From Hyphomicrobium sp. (GTDB lineage Bacteria; Pseudomonadota; Alphaproteobacteria; Rhizobiales; Hyphomicrobiaceae), in contig NZ_WBUE01000017.1 of NCBI RefSeq assembly GCF_009026145.1, positions 26,686 through 90,685 on the forward strand: a stretch of 64,000 bases of DNA, read 5' to 3'. Positions 28,532-36,681 of the stretch are shown here, piece after piece. The notes below the pieces were generated by a model. The model was given only the letters and a program-made list of their open reading frames with translations. It ran no database searches and was not told where the DNA came from. The position numbers and the translations under genes were made by a program. The stretch's first letter is position 1. Each line of letters starts with the position of its first letter.

Positions 28532-29527
28532 ATGCAACCCTTAGATCCCATACCCGTCCACGACGTTGGCGCCGCCTACCCGCTGGAAACGCTAGGCCTC
28601 GAGACCGCGCGCGCCAACGCCCTGATCGACGGCGCCACGCGCGGCGTGCCGCGCACCGCCCTGCGCGCCCTCGATGCCGTCTCGCGCCGCTGGCTGGCCA
28701 AGCAGGACAGCGTGCACCTGGGTGAGATCGATGCCATTGCCGCTCAGCTGGGGCGCCCCGGCGCCTACTTTCTGTCCGTCAACTACGAGTGGGGCTGCAC
28801 CTGCCGGGTCGCACCGTCACCGGAGGGGACAAGTGCCCGCCTCGTGCGCGTGCTCGATTGGGTGACGCACGGCCTCGGCCGCTACGTCATCGCGGCGCGC
28901 GTCGCCGGCGCCGCCGGACCGTTCGTGACGCTCACCTGGCCCGGCTACACCGGCGTGTTGCAGGCCATGGCGCCGGGGCGCTTTTCAGCGGCGCTCAACC
29001 AGGCGCCGATGCGCCGGCCGCTCGGCCAGTTCCATCTCGACTGGGCCGTCGGCCGCCACCGCGTGTGGCGCATGCCGCACTTAACGCCCGCGCACCTCTT
29101 GCGCGAGGTGTTCGAGACAGCACCCTCGTTCGCCGATGCCAAGCGCATGCTCGCCGAGCGGCCGATCTCGACCCCGGCCATCTTCTCGCTCGCCGGGCTC
29201 AAGCCCGCGGAGACCGCCGTGATCGAGCGTACCGAGGACGAGGCGCGCGTGCATGAAGGTATCAACGCTGCCGCCAACCACTGGCAGACGCCCGGCTGGC
29301 GGGGGCACACGCGCGGCAACGACAGCGCCGGCCGCGCGCGCCAGATGCACTGCGTGTCGACGGCGCTCGATCCGGGCTTCGGCTGGTTGATACCGCCGGT
29401 CCTCAACTGGAATACGCGCCTCGCCATGGTGGCCGACGCGCGCGAGGGGCGGCTCATCGCGCAAGGCTACGAGGTGGCAGGGCGCACGAGCACGCCGGCG
29501 ACGGCGCCGCTCGAGCTTTCCACTTGA
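28532..29527 (+). CDS. Ntn-hydrolase-like protein (acid ceramidase/choloylglycine hydrolase type)
   Basis: The 331-aa protein has EWGCTC at about 86-91 followed by RLVRVLDW near 103-109. PFVTLTWPGYTGVLQAMAPG and ALNQAP come next, and near the C-terminus NHWQTPGW. This order (nucleophilic Cys after a strand, R-x-L-D-W, a glycine-rich strand pair, then an N-H segment) resembles Ntn amidases such as acid ceramidase/NAAA and AAT-type acyltransferases, but without the usual N-terminal autoprocessing proof. There is no signal peptide. It converges on the alpha-oxoamine synthase gene with a 17-bp gap. If both belong to sphingolipid or N-acyl chemistry they could be linked, but this is inference. Confidence 0.65.
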   Translation: MQPLDPIPVHDVGAAYPLETLGLETARANALIDGATRGVPRTALRALDAVSRRWLAKQDSVHLGEIDAIAAQLGRPGAYFLSVNYEWGCTCRVAPSPEGTSARLVRVLDWVTHGLGRYVIAARVAGAAGPFVTLTWPGYTGVLQAMAPGRFSAALNQAPMRRPLGQFHLDWAVGRHRVWRMPHLTPAHLLREVFETAPSFADAKRMLAERPISTPAIFSLAGLKPAETAVIERTEDEARVHEGINAAANHWQTPGWRGHTRGNDSAGRARQMHCVSTALDPGFGWLIPPVLNWNTRLAMVADAREGRLIAQGYEVAGRTSTPATAPLELST

Positions 29528-29544
29528 GCGACGCCGCGCCGTGA

Positions 29545-30798
29545 TCAGCGCGCCAGGACGTCCTTGGCTACGTCCAATGCGTGCGTGATCTCTTCGGGCG
29601 TGAACTCGCAGCTGAGGAAGAACCGCAACCGGGCAGCGTTGACCGGCACGCCCGGCGACATGATCAGCGAGGTGTTGATGCCGCGCTCCAGCACCTGCGA
29701 CACGGCCTTGGCGGCGCGCGTCGTGGAGCCCACCATGATGGGCAGCATGCCGATACCGATGGAGCGGCCTGTGTCGAGCCCGCGCGCCTTGGCCTCCCTG
29801 AGGAAGAGGGCGCCGTTCTCGTGCAGCTTCTTGACGCGCTGCGGCTCACGCTTGACGACGCGCAGCGCCGTGAGCGCGGCGGCCGTCATGCTGGGCGGCA
29901 AGCCGACCGAGAACACGAAGCCGGGCGCGGAATAGCGCAGAGTATCGATGAGCTCGCGGTTGCCGGCGATGTAGCCGCCGCACGAGGCATACGCCTTGCT
30001 GAGCGTACCCATCCAGATGTCGACCTTGGCGCCGGGAACGCCGCAGTGCTCGGCGAGGCCGGCGCCGGTCTTCCCGAGCACGCCGCAGCCGTGCGCGTCA
30101 TCGACCATCAGCCAGGCGCCGTAGCGCTCTTTGAGCTCGACGACGCGGGCGAGATCCGGAATATCGCCTTCGGTGGAGTAGAGGCCCTCGATGACGACGA
30201 GCGCGTTCTTATACTTGATGCGCTCTTCGCGCAGGATCTTTTCCAGCGCCTCGAGATTGTTGTGGCGGAATGTCATCGTCTTCGCGCCCGACAGGCGCAT
30301 GCCGACCACGGCGCTGTTGTGCACGAATTCGTCGTGCACGATGAGATCGTCAGCGCTCATGATCGTGCCGATGGTCGACACGTTGGCGGCGTGACCGCTG
30401 ACGAACACCAGCGCGCCTTCGACGCCGATCGTGCGCGCAATCTCCTGTTCCAGCTCGCGGTGCAGCGGCGTGTCACCGGAGACCATGCGGCTCGCCGACA
30501 CGGAGGTGCCGTAAGCGTCGATGGCGGCTTTCGACGCCGCGATGAGGTCGGGATGCTTGCTCAAGCCGAGATAGTCGCACCAGGCGAAGTTGAGCACCGG
30601 CTTGCCGTCGATCAGCGTGTGCCGCCCTTGCGGGCCCTCGGTCGAGCGGAAGAACGGGTTCTCGATGCCGAGCAGTGCACCGAGGTTCTGGTGATGCTTG
30701 ATCGATTTATATTCCGGCAACGACGAGAAGGGGCTGGCGACCATGTCGCGGTCGAGCCTGGCGCGCAGCTTGTTCAGCGTCTGTGGCATGATGTTCAT
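29545..30798 (-). CDS. PLP-dependent alpha-oxoamine synthase (KBL/AONS/ALAS/SPT family)
   Basis: This 417-aa enzyme condenses an acyl thioester with an amino acid, with loss of CO2. Family motifs are LNFAWCDYLGLSKHPDL, GTSVSASRMVSGDTPLHREL, the PLP-stacking DDAHGCGVLG, and the PLP lysine in MGTLSKAYASCGGYIAG. C-terminal LRFFLSCEFTPEEI is also typical. It could be a serine palmitoyltransferase, a 2-amino-3-ketobutyrate ligase, or a CqsA/polyketide-linked synthase; the exact substrate cannot be read. The start at 30798 (MNIMPQ) has AGGAG about 8 nt upstream. A 76-aa ORF lies 45 bp upstream on the same strand; no acyl carrier protein is seen. Confidence 0.9.
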   Translation of the reverse strand: MNIMPQTLNKLRARLDRDMVASPFSSLPEYKSIKHHQNLGALLGIENPFFRSTEGPQGRHTLIDGKPVLNFAWCDYLGLSKHPDLIAASKAAIDAYGTSVSASRMVSGDTPLHRELEQEIARTIGVEGALVFVSGHAANVSTIGTIMSADDLIVHDEFVHNSAVVGMRLSGAKTMTFRHNNLEALEKILREERIKYKNALVVIEGLYSTEGDIPDLARVVELKERYGAWLMVDDAHGCGVLGKTGAGLAEHCGVPGAKVDIWMGTLSKAYASCGGYIAGNRELIDTLRYSAPGFVFSVGLPPSMTAAALTALRVVKREPQRVKKLHENGALFLREAKARGLDTGRSIGIGMLPIMVGSTTRAAKAVSQVLERGINTSLIMSPGVPVNAARLRFFLSCEFTPEEITHALDVAKDVLAR

Positions 30799-30843
30799 GG
30801 CAGTTACTCCTAAGCTGCGCGGCCGCATTGCCGCGCTGACCGA

Positions 30844-31074
30844 TCAGAATCTCGAGTAGACACCGAGGTGAAAATCGAAGCCGCCGGTCGCGTCGTCTGA
30901 CGCGTCGACCTTGTCGCCGCCGTTGGCCGGACCGTCGGCCGGAGCGTGCGGGAACGGATCTTCGAAGGTCGCGATGACGCCGAAGCGATCCTCGCGGATT
31001 AGGCCACCGAACGGATGGCCGGCGAATGGAGCCTGCTCCTCGACGGCATGCGACTCGTGCGACGGATAACTCAT
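30844..31074 (-). CDS. Small acidic protein upstream of the oxoamine synthase
   Basis: The 76-aa protein is rich in Asp, Gly, Pro and Ala, with HPFGGLIREDRFG in the first half, NGGDKVDASDDATGGFDF in the second, and ending YSRF. There is no signal peptide, membrane helix or the D-S-L motif of an acyl carrier protein. AAGGAGAGG lies about 5 nt before the ATG at 31074, so translation is likely. It is in tandem with the oxoamine synthase gene (45-bp gap). I do not recognise it; it could be a small regulator or a peptide substrate. Confidence 0.55.
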   Translation of the reverse strand: MSYPSHESHAVEEQAPFAGHPFGGLIREDRFGVIATFEDPFPHAPADGPANGGDKVDASDDATGGFDFHLGVYSRF

Positions 31075-31204
31075 AGAACCTCTCCTTATGTCCTCGCGCG
31101 GGGCTCGCGGCGCGAAGTGGAGATGGTTTTAGGAGAATGATCGGCCTCGGCGCTGTTCCGGTAGGAACACCCCGTAATCAATGAAGGTAAAGGCGCGGCG
31201 GACC

Positions 31205-32593
31205 TCAGCCGGCGTTGCGCTTCTGCCCCGACCAGTCGACCTGTAGGGTCGAGAACATGACGACCGCTAGCATCACGAAGCCGGCAATGGCGCCGGCGAG
31301 CAGCGCATAGTCCTCGAGCCGCAGGATGAGGTACAAGAGCCCATATAGGACGAAGAATGCACCAGCCATGACGAGCCCCTTGTTGAGGCTCGCCTGCACC
31401 CGCGCCACATACAGAGACAGGAGCCCGCCGGTCGCTACGGCGGCAATGAGATAGGCGCGCAGGAAGCCGATCTGCTCGGCGAACGACAACAGCAGCACGT
31501 AGAAGAAGATCATCGTCAGGCCGACGAACAGGTACTGCACCGGATGCACTTGCCGCGCCGAGCGGATCTCGAGAAGGAACACGGCCATGAAGGCGGTGGC
31601 CAGGAACATCATGGCATATTTCGCGGCGCGACTGACGAGCTGGTAGAAGTCGACCGGCACGATGAAACGCACCCCGAAGCTGTAGGGCGCCATGCGCTCC
31701 AGCTCCTGCTCTCCGAGGCTCCACGCTTGCGGGACGCTGCGTGCCAAGTGCGGGATCTGCCAACGGGCAGCGAATGCGGCCGGGTTGAGCACACGGTCGT
31801 TGGGCAGGAAGGCGCCCATGAAGCTCGGGTCGCGCCAGTCGGATGTCAGCTCGACGGTCGTCTGCTGCGCCACGGGGGCGAATGTCAGCTCGGACGAGCC
31901 GTTGATCGTGAGCGAGAATTTGAAGTTGAAAGCATTGAGTCCGGTGGGCGTCGCATCGGGCGCCGTGCCGGGGGAGGCGAACAACTTCGTGGCCGAGGCA
32001 AGCCGCACATGGATGCCGTTGGCACTCGTCGCCGGCACGCCGATGCTCGGCTCGAAGGGGAGCGTCTCGCTGCCGTCGATGCTGAGCGAAGCGGCCGCCT
32101 TCAGCCCCGATACGTCGCTCACCGCCACTGCCAGCACCGCATCGCGCCAGCGCACGGATTGCGCATCGGCTACGACCTCGCTGATGTCGGGGGCTGCGAA
32201 GCTTCCCTCGAAATCGAGAAAGCCCGTATAGACCGCCACGTCATAGATCGAGCGGTGCAGCACCTTGGTGGTCGCCTTGCCGGTGATCTTGAGCGACTGC
32301 GGCAGAAACACCGCGCGCTTCTCCACCAACTCCTCGACGCGCTTGTCGCCCTCTCCCGTGATGCGCCGCACCGTGTAGGGGACGATCAGCAGCGGCCCGT
32401 CGATGTACTGCGAGCGTCCCCACTCGTTGGCCACGCTCTGGCGCACGCCCTCGGCGCGCTGCTCACGCTCGCCGATCAGCCCCCAGACCAGGAGAAGGGG
32501 AATCGTCAGGACCAGTATTAGTCCGCAGATGAGTAAGAATTTGAAACCGGGGCTGGCGAGCAGGCGCCCGACGGCGGCGGACAGGCTTTCCAC
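31205..32593 (-). CDS. creD: Inner membrane protein CreD
   Basis: The 462-aa protein has one N-terminal helix (about 17-38), a large periplasmic domain (about 40-330) and five or six C-terminal helices (about 335-450). CreD markers are RAEGVRQSVANEWGRSQ and GPLLIVPY near 60-75, LPNDR near 255, and IPVDFYQLVSRAAKYA leading into the C-terminal membrane block. CreD is induced by CreBC in gammaproteobacteria and affects envelope integrity. No creBC is adjacent here, so regulation is likely different. About 120 bp of gene-free sequence follows its 3' end. Confidence 0.93.
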   Translation of the reverse strand: MESLSAAVGRLLASPGFKFLLICGLILVLTIPLLLVWGLIGEREQRAEGVRQSVANEWGRSQYIDGPLLIVPYTVRRITGEGDKRVEELVEKRAVFLPQSLKITGKATTKVLHRSIYDVAVYTGFLDFEGSFAAPDISEVVADAQSVRWRDAVLAVAVSDVSGLKAAASLSIDGSETLPFEPSIGVPATSANGIHVRLASATKLFASPGTAPDATPTGLNAFNFKFSLTINGSSELTFAPVAQQTTVELTSDWRDPSFMGAFLPNDRVLNPAAFAARWQIPHLARSVPQAWSLGEQELERMAPYSFGVRFIVPVDFYQLVSRAAKYAMMFLATAFMAVFLLEIRSARQVHPVQYLFVGLTMIFFYVLLLSFAEQIGFLRAYLIAAVATGGLLSLYVARVQASLNKGLVMAGAFFVLYGLLYLILRLEDYALLAGAIAGFVMLAVVMFSTLQVDWSGQKRNAG

Positions 32594-32765
32594 AACTGGT
32601 CTCCACAGCGAGCAATATCGCGGCGGAGGAAATAGCAGGCGCGTGGCGCGAACAAGTCAGCAATTTGGCGGGAATTCCTGGAAATTTCGGAAGTCCGCGC
32701 CCCACGCGCGACGTTCTTGGGCGGCATCTCTGATGCAATCCTCGACAGAACTAGGCGGCACACTA

Positions 32766-32782
32766 TATCTTACGATATCTTA
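32766..32782 (+). promoter_or_regulatory. TATCTTA direct repeat before the low-GC gene pair
   Basis: TATCTTA occurs at 32766-32772 and again at 32776-32782, separated by CGA. ATATC...GATAT inside also makes a small palindrome. It lies about 30 bp before the ATG at 32811, in an AT-rich patch unlike the neighbourhood. It may be a promoter -10 region or an operator. Confidence 0.45.
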
Positions 32783-32810
32783 GGGGGACCAACAGATCCG
32801 GAGCCCTATT

Positions 32811-33185
32811 ATGATTGAGGAGAATTGGGTTAGGCGAAAATTGCAGGCGCTCCCTACGCTGGGGGCCAGTGAGGGAATCGGAGCTGTGCAGCGGGGCAGG
32901 ATTAGCCGCGTTGTGCCCGGTAGACTCGTCTACGTAGAAGCGGAAACGGAGGAAACGCGGACCGCGACCCCGATCGAAACTTATGCCGTCAAGTTGAACA
33001 ACGTGCTTGTCGAGCGTGCCGATAATTTGGCGCCATACCGCGGCGAATCCTTTGCGGAGTTGGGCTTGGCCGCGGGGGCGGAGGTATTCATTGTGAGGGG
33101 TTCACACGGTCCAGAGGTGAACGCGGTGGTGGTTCCCACCCAGCCCATGAAGCGCAGTCTGCGTCGCTACATCAAGCAGCCCTAG
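32811..33185 (+). CDS. Hypothetical 124-aa protein, first gene of an apparently lower-GC pair
   Basis: I do not recognise the family. The protein has no signal peptide or helix of membrane type. A predicted strand-rich middle (RISRVVPGRLVYVEAETEE...TYAVKLNNVLVERADNL) suggests a small beta fold, and the tail is basic (MKRSLRRYIKQP). GGAG at 32800-32803 supports the ATG. Codon choice is visibly more relaxed (many ATT, AAT, TTG and GGG codons) than in flanking genes. It is followed 50 bp later by a papain-fold protein and may act with it, for instance as partner or inhibitor. Confidence 0.6.
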   Translation: MIEENWVRRKLQALPTLGASEGIGAVQRGRISRVVPGRLVYVEAETEETRTATPIETYAVKLNNVLVERADNLAPYRGESFAELGLAAGAEVFIVRGSHGPEVNAVVVPTQPMKRSLRRYIKQP

Positions 33186-33234
33186 AATCCAGCAGCCCAG
33201 CCTATAGTCACTCAATTTTCGCTTTTCATTTTAG

Positions 33235-33918
33235 ATGTCCGATGGCCTTCTGCCGGCTACTGCTCCGGCCCGCAAAGAACGAGTAGATCGAGAACTCCCG
33301 CAAGAGGCTCGGTCGTGGGGTCGCATACTGGACCTCACGCATCTCGAGGCGGGCGATCTGCTGTTGTTTCGCAACGTTCCACCTCATATAGACCGCGTCG
33401 CCAAAGCCATTGTTTCGGCGCAGTCCAAGGGCGGGTTGCATGAGCGCCACGCCCAATGGACACATGCAGCGGTCTATTTGGGCGACGGCGAACACGTATG
33501 TGAGGCAAACTTTGGCCTCGCGGGGTTTCCCCGCGGTGTGATCATGCGATCAGCGCATTGTTATTGCGATGGGACGTATGCAATTAGGGCCCGGCGTCCG
33601 CGAAATATGGATGAGCGGCAACGTCTGCGGATTGCGCTCGGCGCAATGAGTAACCTAGGCAAAGGCTATAGCCTTGGCCAGATTTTCAGCTTTTGGAGTG
33701 CGGCTCGTACCGGTCGAGGATTTTGGTCTTCCACGCCACGGGGACCTCGGTTCAAAGTTAGAGCCCTTGTCTGCTCGACGCTGTACCAAGACGCCTTCAA
33801 TTTTGCCTATCAGGGAACGACAGTAAGGATGGGTTCCCTTTGTACGCCGGCGCACCTAAGCGCCAGCACGGATTTCGAACCGTCGGATCCCCAGTTGAAC
33901 TGGCTAGAAATTGAGTAG
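33235..33918 (+). CDS. YiiX/YebB-like permuted NlpC/P60 papain-fold protein
   Basis: The 227-aa protein has GDLLLFR near 41-47, then QWTHAAVYLGDGEHVCEA near 74-91 (catalytic His in the THAA/V strand) and ALVCSTLYQDAF near 179-190 (candidate catalytic Cys). This His-before-Cys order is that of circularly permuted NlpC/P60 enzymes such as YiiX and LRAT, which act on lipids, thioesters or peptides. No signal peptide is seen. No good Shine-Dalgarno precedes the ATG. Relaxed codon use matches the upstream 124-aa gene and differs from neighbours, suggesting joint acquisition. It could be a housekeeping lipid enzyme or an effector; the sequence does not decide. Confidence 0.7.
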   Translation: MSDGLLPATAPARKERVDRELPQEARSWGRILDLTHLEAGDLLLFRNVPPHIDRVAKAIVSAQSKGGLHERHAQWTHAAVYLGDGEHVCEANFGLAGFPRGVIMRSAHCYCDGTYAIRARRPRNMDERQRLRIALGAMSNLGKGYSLGQIFSFWSAARTGRGFWSSTPRGPRFKVRALVCSTLYQDAFNFAYQGTTVRMGSLCTPAHLSASTDFEPSDPQLNWLEIE

Positions 33919-33950
33919 GGCGTGAGCAGATCTCGCATCCGGGAGGCGCT

Positions 33951-34781
33951 TTAGGCGCTCGCCGCTTGCACCTCGGGAGGCCGCTCGTCGGTCCACACCT
34001 TGAAGGTCTTCAAGGTATGGGGGCCGAAGGAGTTGACCAGCGGCACGTCGGTGGCATCGCGCCCGCGCGCCACGACGATGCGGCCGATGCGCGGCGTGTT
34101 GTGACGCGCATCGAACGTGCACCAGCGGTTCTCCAGGTACACCTCCGTCCAGGCGCTGAAGTCCATCGGCGCCGGACTGGGAGGCACGCCGATGTCGCCG
34201 AGGAAGCCGTTGACGTAGCGGGCCGGAATGTTGAGGCAGCGGCACAGGGCGATCATCAGGTGGGCGAAGTCGCGGCACACGCCCTTCTTTTCCTCGAAGG
34301 CTTCCAGCGCCGTGCGCGTCCCCCGCGCATGCTCGTAGCCGAAGGTCAGGTGGCTATGCACGAAATCGCAGATGGCCTGCACGCGCGTCCAGCCCGGCTT
34401 GACGCTGCCGAACAGGTCCCAGGCGACTTGGCTGAGCCGATCGGTCTCGCAGTAGCGGCTGCCGAGCAGGAAGCTGAGCAGATAGTGCGGAAGCAGCTCG
34501 ACGGGCACTTCGCGTGCGTGCGGCGCCACCTCGTCTGGCTTGCCGCTATCGACGATGGTGCCGTCGAGGCGCAGCATGATATCGCCGGCCGGCGCCATGA
34601 GCCTCCGGCACTGATTGCCGAACCCGTCGAGGTACATCATCGAGGGCGCTGCGGGCAGCGCGTGAAACGGCGCCTCCGAGTTGATGTCCTTGCGCCGCTC
34701 GGGATGCACGTCGAGCAGGCAGATCAATGGGGTGGCTCTGGGGACCGAGATGCCGATCTCATAGCCGTAGTTGATGAGCAT
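33951..34781 (-). CDS. Transglutaminase-like protein with altered catalytic triad
   Basis: The 276-aa protein has an N-terminal beta domain (about 1-120, starting YGYEIGISVP) and a transglutaminase core (about 130-230). Cys169 lies in KKGVCRDFAHL and Asp224 in RWCTFDARHN. Where the triad His is expected (H-A-W) the protein reads FSAW, with Ser209. His227 is nearby. It may be a subfamily feature or indicate a non-peptidase role. The ATG at 34781 follows AGAGGAAT. The frame extension upstream lacks protein character. No ATP-grasp or alpha-E gene, common partners of such proteins, is adjacent. Confidence 0.85.
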   Translation of the reverse strand: MLINYGYEIGISVPRATPLICLLDVHPERRKDINSEAPFHALPAAPSMMYLDGFGNQCRRLMAPAGDIMLRLDGTIVDSGKPDEVAPHAREVPVELLPHYLLSFLLGSRYCETDRLSQVAWDLFGSVKPGWTRVQAICDFVHSHLTFGYEHARGTRTALEAFEEKKGVCRDFAHLMIALCRCLNIPARYVNGFLGDIGVPPSPAPMDFSAWTEVYLENRWCTFDARHNTPRIGRIVVARGRDATDVPLVNSFGPHTLKTFKVWTDERPPEVQAASA

Positions 34782-35043
34782 ATGGGGAATTCCTCTGGGC
34801 GGTGGCCGTAACGCGCGCCGGTCCGCGCGGTTCCTGCTCGAAGCAACGCTTTGTCGAGTGAGGGCCGCTGGTCTTCCGCGAAAAATCCGCAATGCGATCT
34901 AGGTAGCCATCGTAGCACTCGTGGCTACGCGGCGATATCGGCATCACTGTGCCACGGCGCGCATAATCGAGGCGGTTTCCTGCCCAAAATCGCGGCAGTG
35001 ACACCCGAGACACCGTTGACAAAGCGGCCGCTCCCGTCTCATA

Positions 35044-35061
35044 TTTCTGTAATGACAGAAA
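35044..35061. promoter_or_regulatory. Perfect inverted repeat across the start codon of the GbsR-type regulator
   Basis: TTTCTGT (35044-35050) and ACAGAAA (35055-35061) form a perfect 7-bp inverted repeat around AATG, so the ATG at 35052 sits in its centre. Size and placement fit an operator for the winged-helix dimer encoded by the same gene, implying autorepression. No Shine-Dalgarno is visible upstream. Confidence 0.6.
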
Positions 35062-35639
35062 CAAGTGTACATACTGACAGCTTGCCCGGCACGGTGGAGC
35101 GCTTTGTCGTGCACTGGGGCGAGATGGGCTCCTCGTGGGGCGTCAACCGCTCGGTCGCGCAGATCCACGCTCTGCTTTACCTCAGCGAATCTCCGCTCAC
35201 CGCCGAGGACATCGCCGAGCGGCTGGGCATGGCACGCTCGAACGTGTCGACCAGCCTGCGCGAGCTCCTGACTTGGAACCTCATCCGCCGCGTGCATGCC
35301 ATGGGCGACCGACGCGACTACTACGAGGCCGAGGCCGACATGTTCGAAATGGTCCGGCGCATTGCGCTGGGACGCAAGGCACGCGAGATCGACCCTGCGC
35401 TCGCCGTCTTGCGCAGTTGCGTCGCAGAGGTGAAAGCCGACGCCAGTGTTCCCCCGGGGATACGCAAGCGGCTCTCCGCCATGCTCGACTTCACCGAGAC
35501 CGTCGATCGTAGCTTCGGCGAGATCATGCGTCTGCCGGCGCCGACGCTGATGCGGCTCATCCGCATGGGCGGCGCCATTGCCCGCTTCGCCGGGCGCAAG
35601 TCCCATAGGAAGCCGTCACGTGGAACGCGGTCGGCATGA
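35052..35639 (+). CDS. GbsR/MarR-family transcriptional regulator
   Basis: The 195-aa protein has the GbsR-type opening VERFVVHWGEMGSSWGVNRSVAQIHALLYLSE (about 14-45). A winged helix-turn-helix follows (LTAEDIAERLGMARSNVSTSLRELLTWNLI) with the wing RRVHAMGDRRDYYEAE, then a helical effector/dimer region. GbsR proteins repress uptake or osmoprotectant genes in Bacillus; alphaproteobacterial members are mostly uncharacterised. It probably controls itself (repeat over its start) and the DUF4166 gene beginning 16 bp downstream. Confidence 0.9.
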   Translation: MTETSVHTDSLPGTVERFVVHWGEMGSSWGVNRSVAQIHALLYLSESPLTAEDIAERLGMARSNVSTSLRELLTWNLIRRVHAMGDRRDYYEAEADMFEMVRRIALGRKAREIDPALAVLRSCVAEVKADASVPPGIRKRLSAMLDFTETVDRSFGEIMRLPAPTLMRLIRMGGAIARFAGRKSHRKPSRGTRSA

Positions 35640-35655
35640 ACGGGGGAGACACGCC

Positions 35656-36345
35656 GTGCCGGCACTGGAGGAACGCAATTTAGTCGACGCGCAGCCGCCG
35701 TGCGATCTGGCCCCGGTCGCGCTGCCAGTCACATCGCCCGAGATCGGGGACTTACGGTTCCGCACGCTCGTCGGCGAGGCAGCCTGGGCGCAACTGCCCG
35801 AGGCCGTACGGCGCCGGTTCTCCAAATGCCTCGGCCCCGAGGAGACGCTCATCTACCAGGGCCGCGTCGTCGCCACCGAGCTATCGAGGCTGGGGCGCGT
35901 GCTGGCGTTCCTTGCCCGTGCCATCGGTTCGCCGCTGCCACTCACCAATGGCGCCACGGGCCCGGCACTCGTGGTCGTTACCGAGGACGCGCGCCTCGGC
36001 GGGCAGAGCTGGCTCCGGATCTACACGCGGCCAGGCCGCTTCCCGCAGGCGATCCACTCGGCAAAGCGCTTCTGCGGCCCCACGGGGCTGGAGGAATACG
36101 TCGGCTGCGGCATCGGCATGGCGCTGCGCATCAGCGTCGAGGAGGGCGCCCTCGTCTTCCGCTCGGCTGGCTATTTTCTCGCGTTGGCCGGCCGGCGCCT
36201 GCCGCTGCCGCGTTTGCTGCATCCTGGCCACATGCAGGTCGAGCACCGCGACCGGGGGGATGGCACCTTCGCCTTCTCGCTGGCATTGATACACCCGCTG
36301 TTCGGCTGCCTCGTGTACCAGCTTGCCGTCTTCCATGATGCGTGA
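35656..36345 (+). CDS. DUF4166-domain protein
   Basis: The protein has about 229 residues and begins at a GTG (35656), chosen because GGGGGAG lies 7 nt upstream. From about residue 35 it matches the DUF4166 pattern: FRTLVGEAAWAQLPEAVRRRF, then YQGRV, RLGRVLAFLARAIGSPLPL, and later strands (GMALRISVEEGALVFRSAGYFL) ending in HPLFGCLVYQLAVF. The function of the family is not known; it is often near short-chain or saccharopine-type oxidoreductases. It lies directly after the GbsR-type regulator and overlaps the next small gene by 4 nt if that one starts at GTG 36342. Confidence 0.8.
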   Translation: MPALEERNLVDAQPPCDLAPVALPVTSPEIGDLRFRTLVGEAAWAQLPEAVRRRFSKCLGPEETLIYQGRVVATELSRLGRVLAFLARAIGSPLPLTNGATGPALVVVTEDARLGGQSWLRIYTRPGRFPQAIHSAKRFCGPTGLEEYVGCGIGMALRISVEEGALVFRSAGYFLALAGRRLPLPRLLHPGHMQVEHRDRGDGTFAFSLALIHPLFGCLVYQLAVFHDA

Positions 36346-36599
36346 GCGTGCTCGCGCAAGCCGGCGCGGACGGCTATGATCACCGCATGACTCGCCGCGC
36401 CGTACGTCTGATCTGGGTTCTGACCGGGCTGTGCCTCGTGGCCGGCGTGCTGGTTAGCGCGGCCATTTGGCTTGGGGCACCCGACCGGCCCTGGCAGCAC
36501 GCCTTGAAGGAGCTTTCGACGCTGCTCGACGTGGTGGCGCTGCTGCTGTGGATGGGCATCTTCGCCATCTACTGGGCGCGGCGTCGGCGGCGCCCTTAA
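36342..36599 (+). CDS. Small two-helix membrane protein
   Basis: The protein has up to 85 aa with helices at about 23-45 and 62-80, and an arginine-rich end (WARRRRRP). The GTG at 36342 overlaps the DUF4166 stop (GTGA), which suggests coupling; an ATG at 36387 (MTRRAV) is also possible and gives 70 aa. No family is recognised. A strong hairpin follows. Confidence 0.55.
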   Translation: MSVLAQAGADGYDHRMTRRAVRLIWVLTGLCLVAGVLVSAAIWLGAPDRPWQHALKELSTLLDVVALLLWMGIFAIYWARRRRRP

Positions 36600-36604
36600 A
36601 GCAC

Positions 36605-36638
36605 AGCGCGCCGGGACACCCCGCGGGCCCGGCGCGCT
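36605..36638 (+). terminator. Hairpin ending the GbsR-DUF4166 unit
   Basis: AGCGCGCCGGG (36605-36615) pairs perfectly with CCCGGCGCGCT (36628-36638) over a 12-nt loop, 5 bp after the stop at 36599. The tail is only TCTC, so termination may be partial. It lies between convergent genes. Confidence 0.65.
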
Positions 36639-36681
36639 TCTCAAGTCGCAATTCCCGAGAGACCAAAGGGATTGCGATTAT

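Noticed and set aside
32594..32783. Short plus-strand frame between creD and the low-GC pair
   Set aside because: Arg/Ser-rich translation, runs through the likely promoter; no support as a gene.
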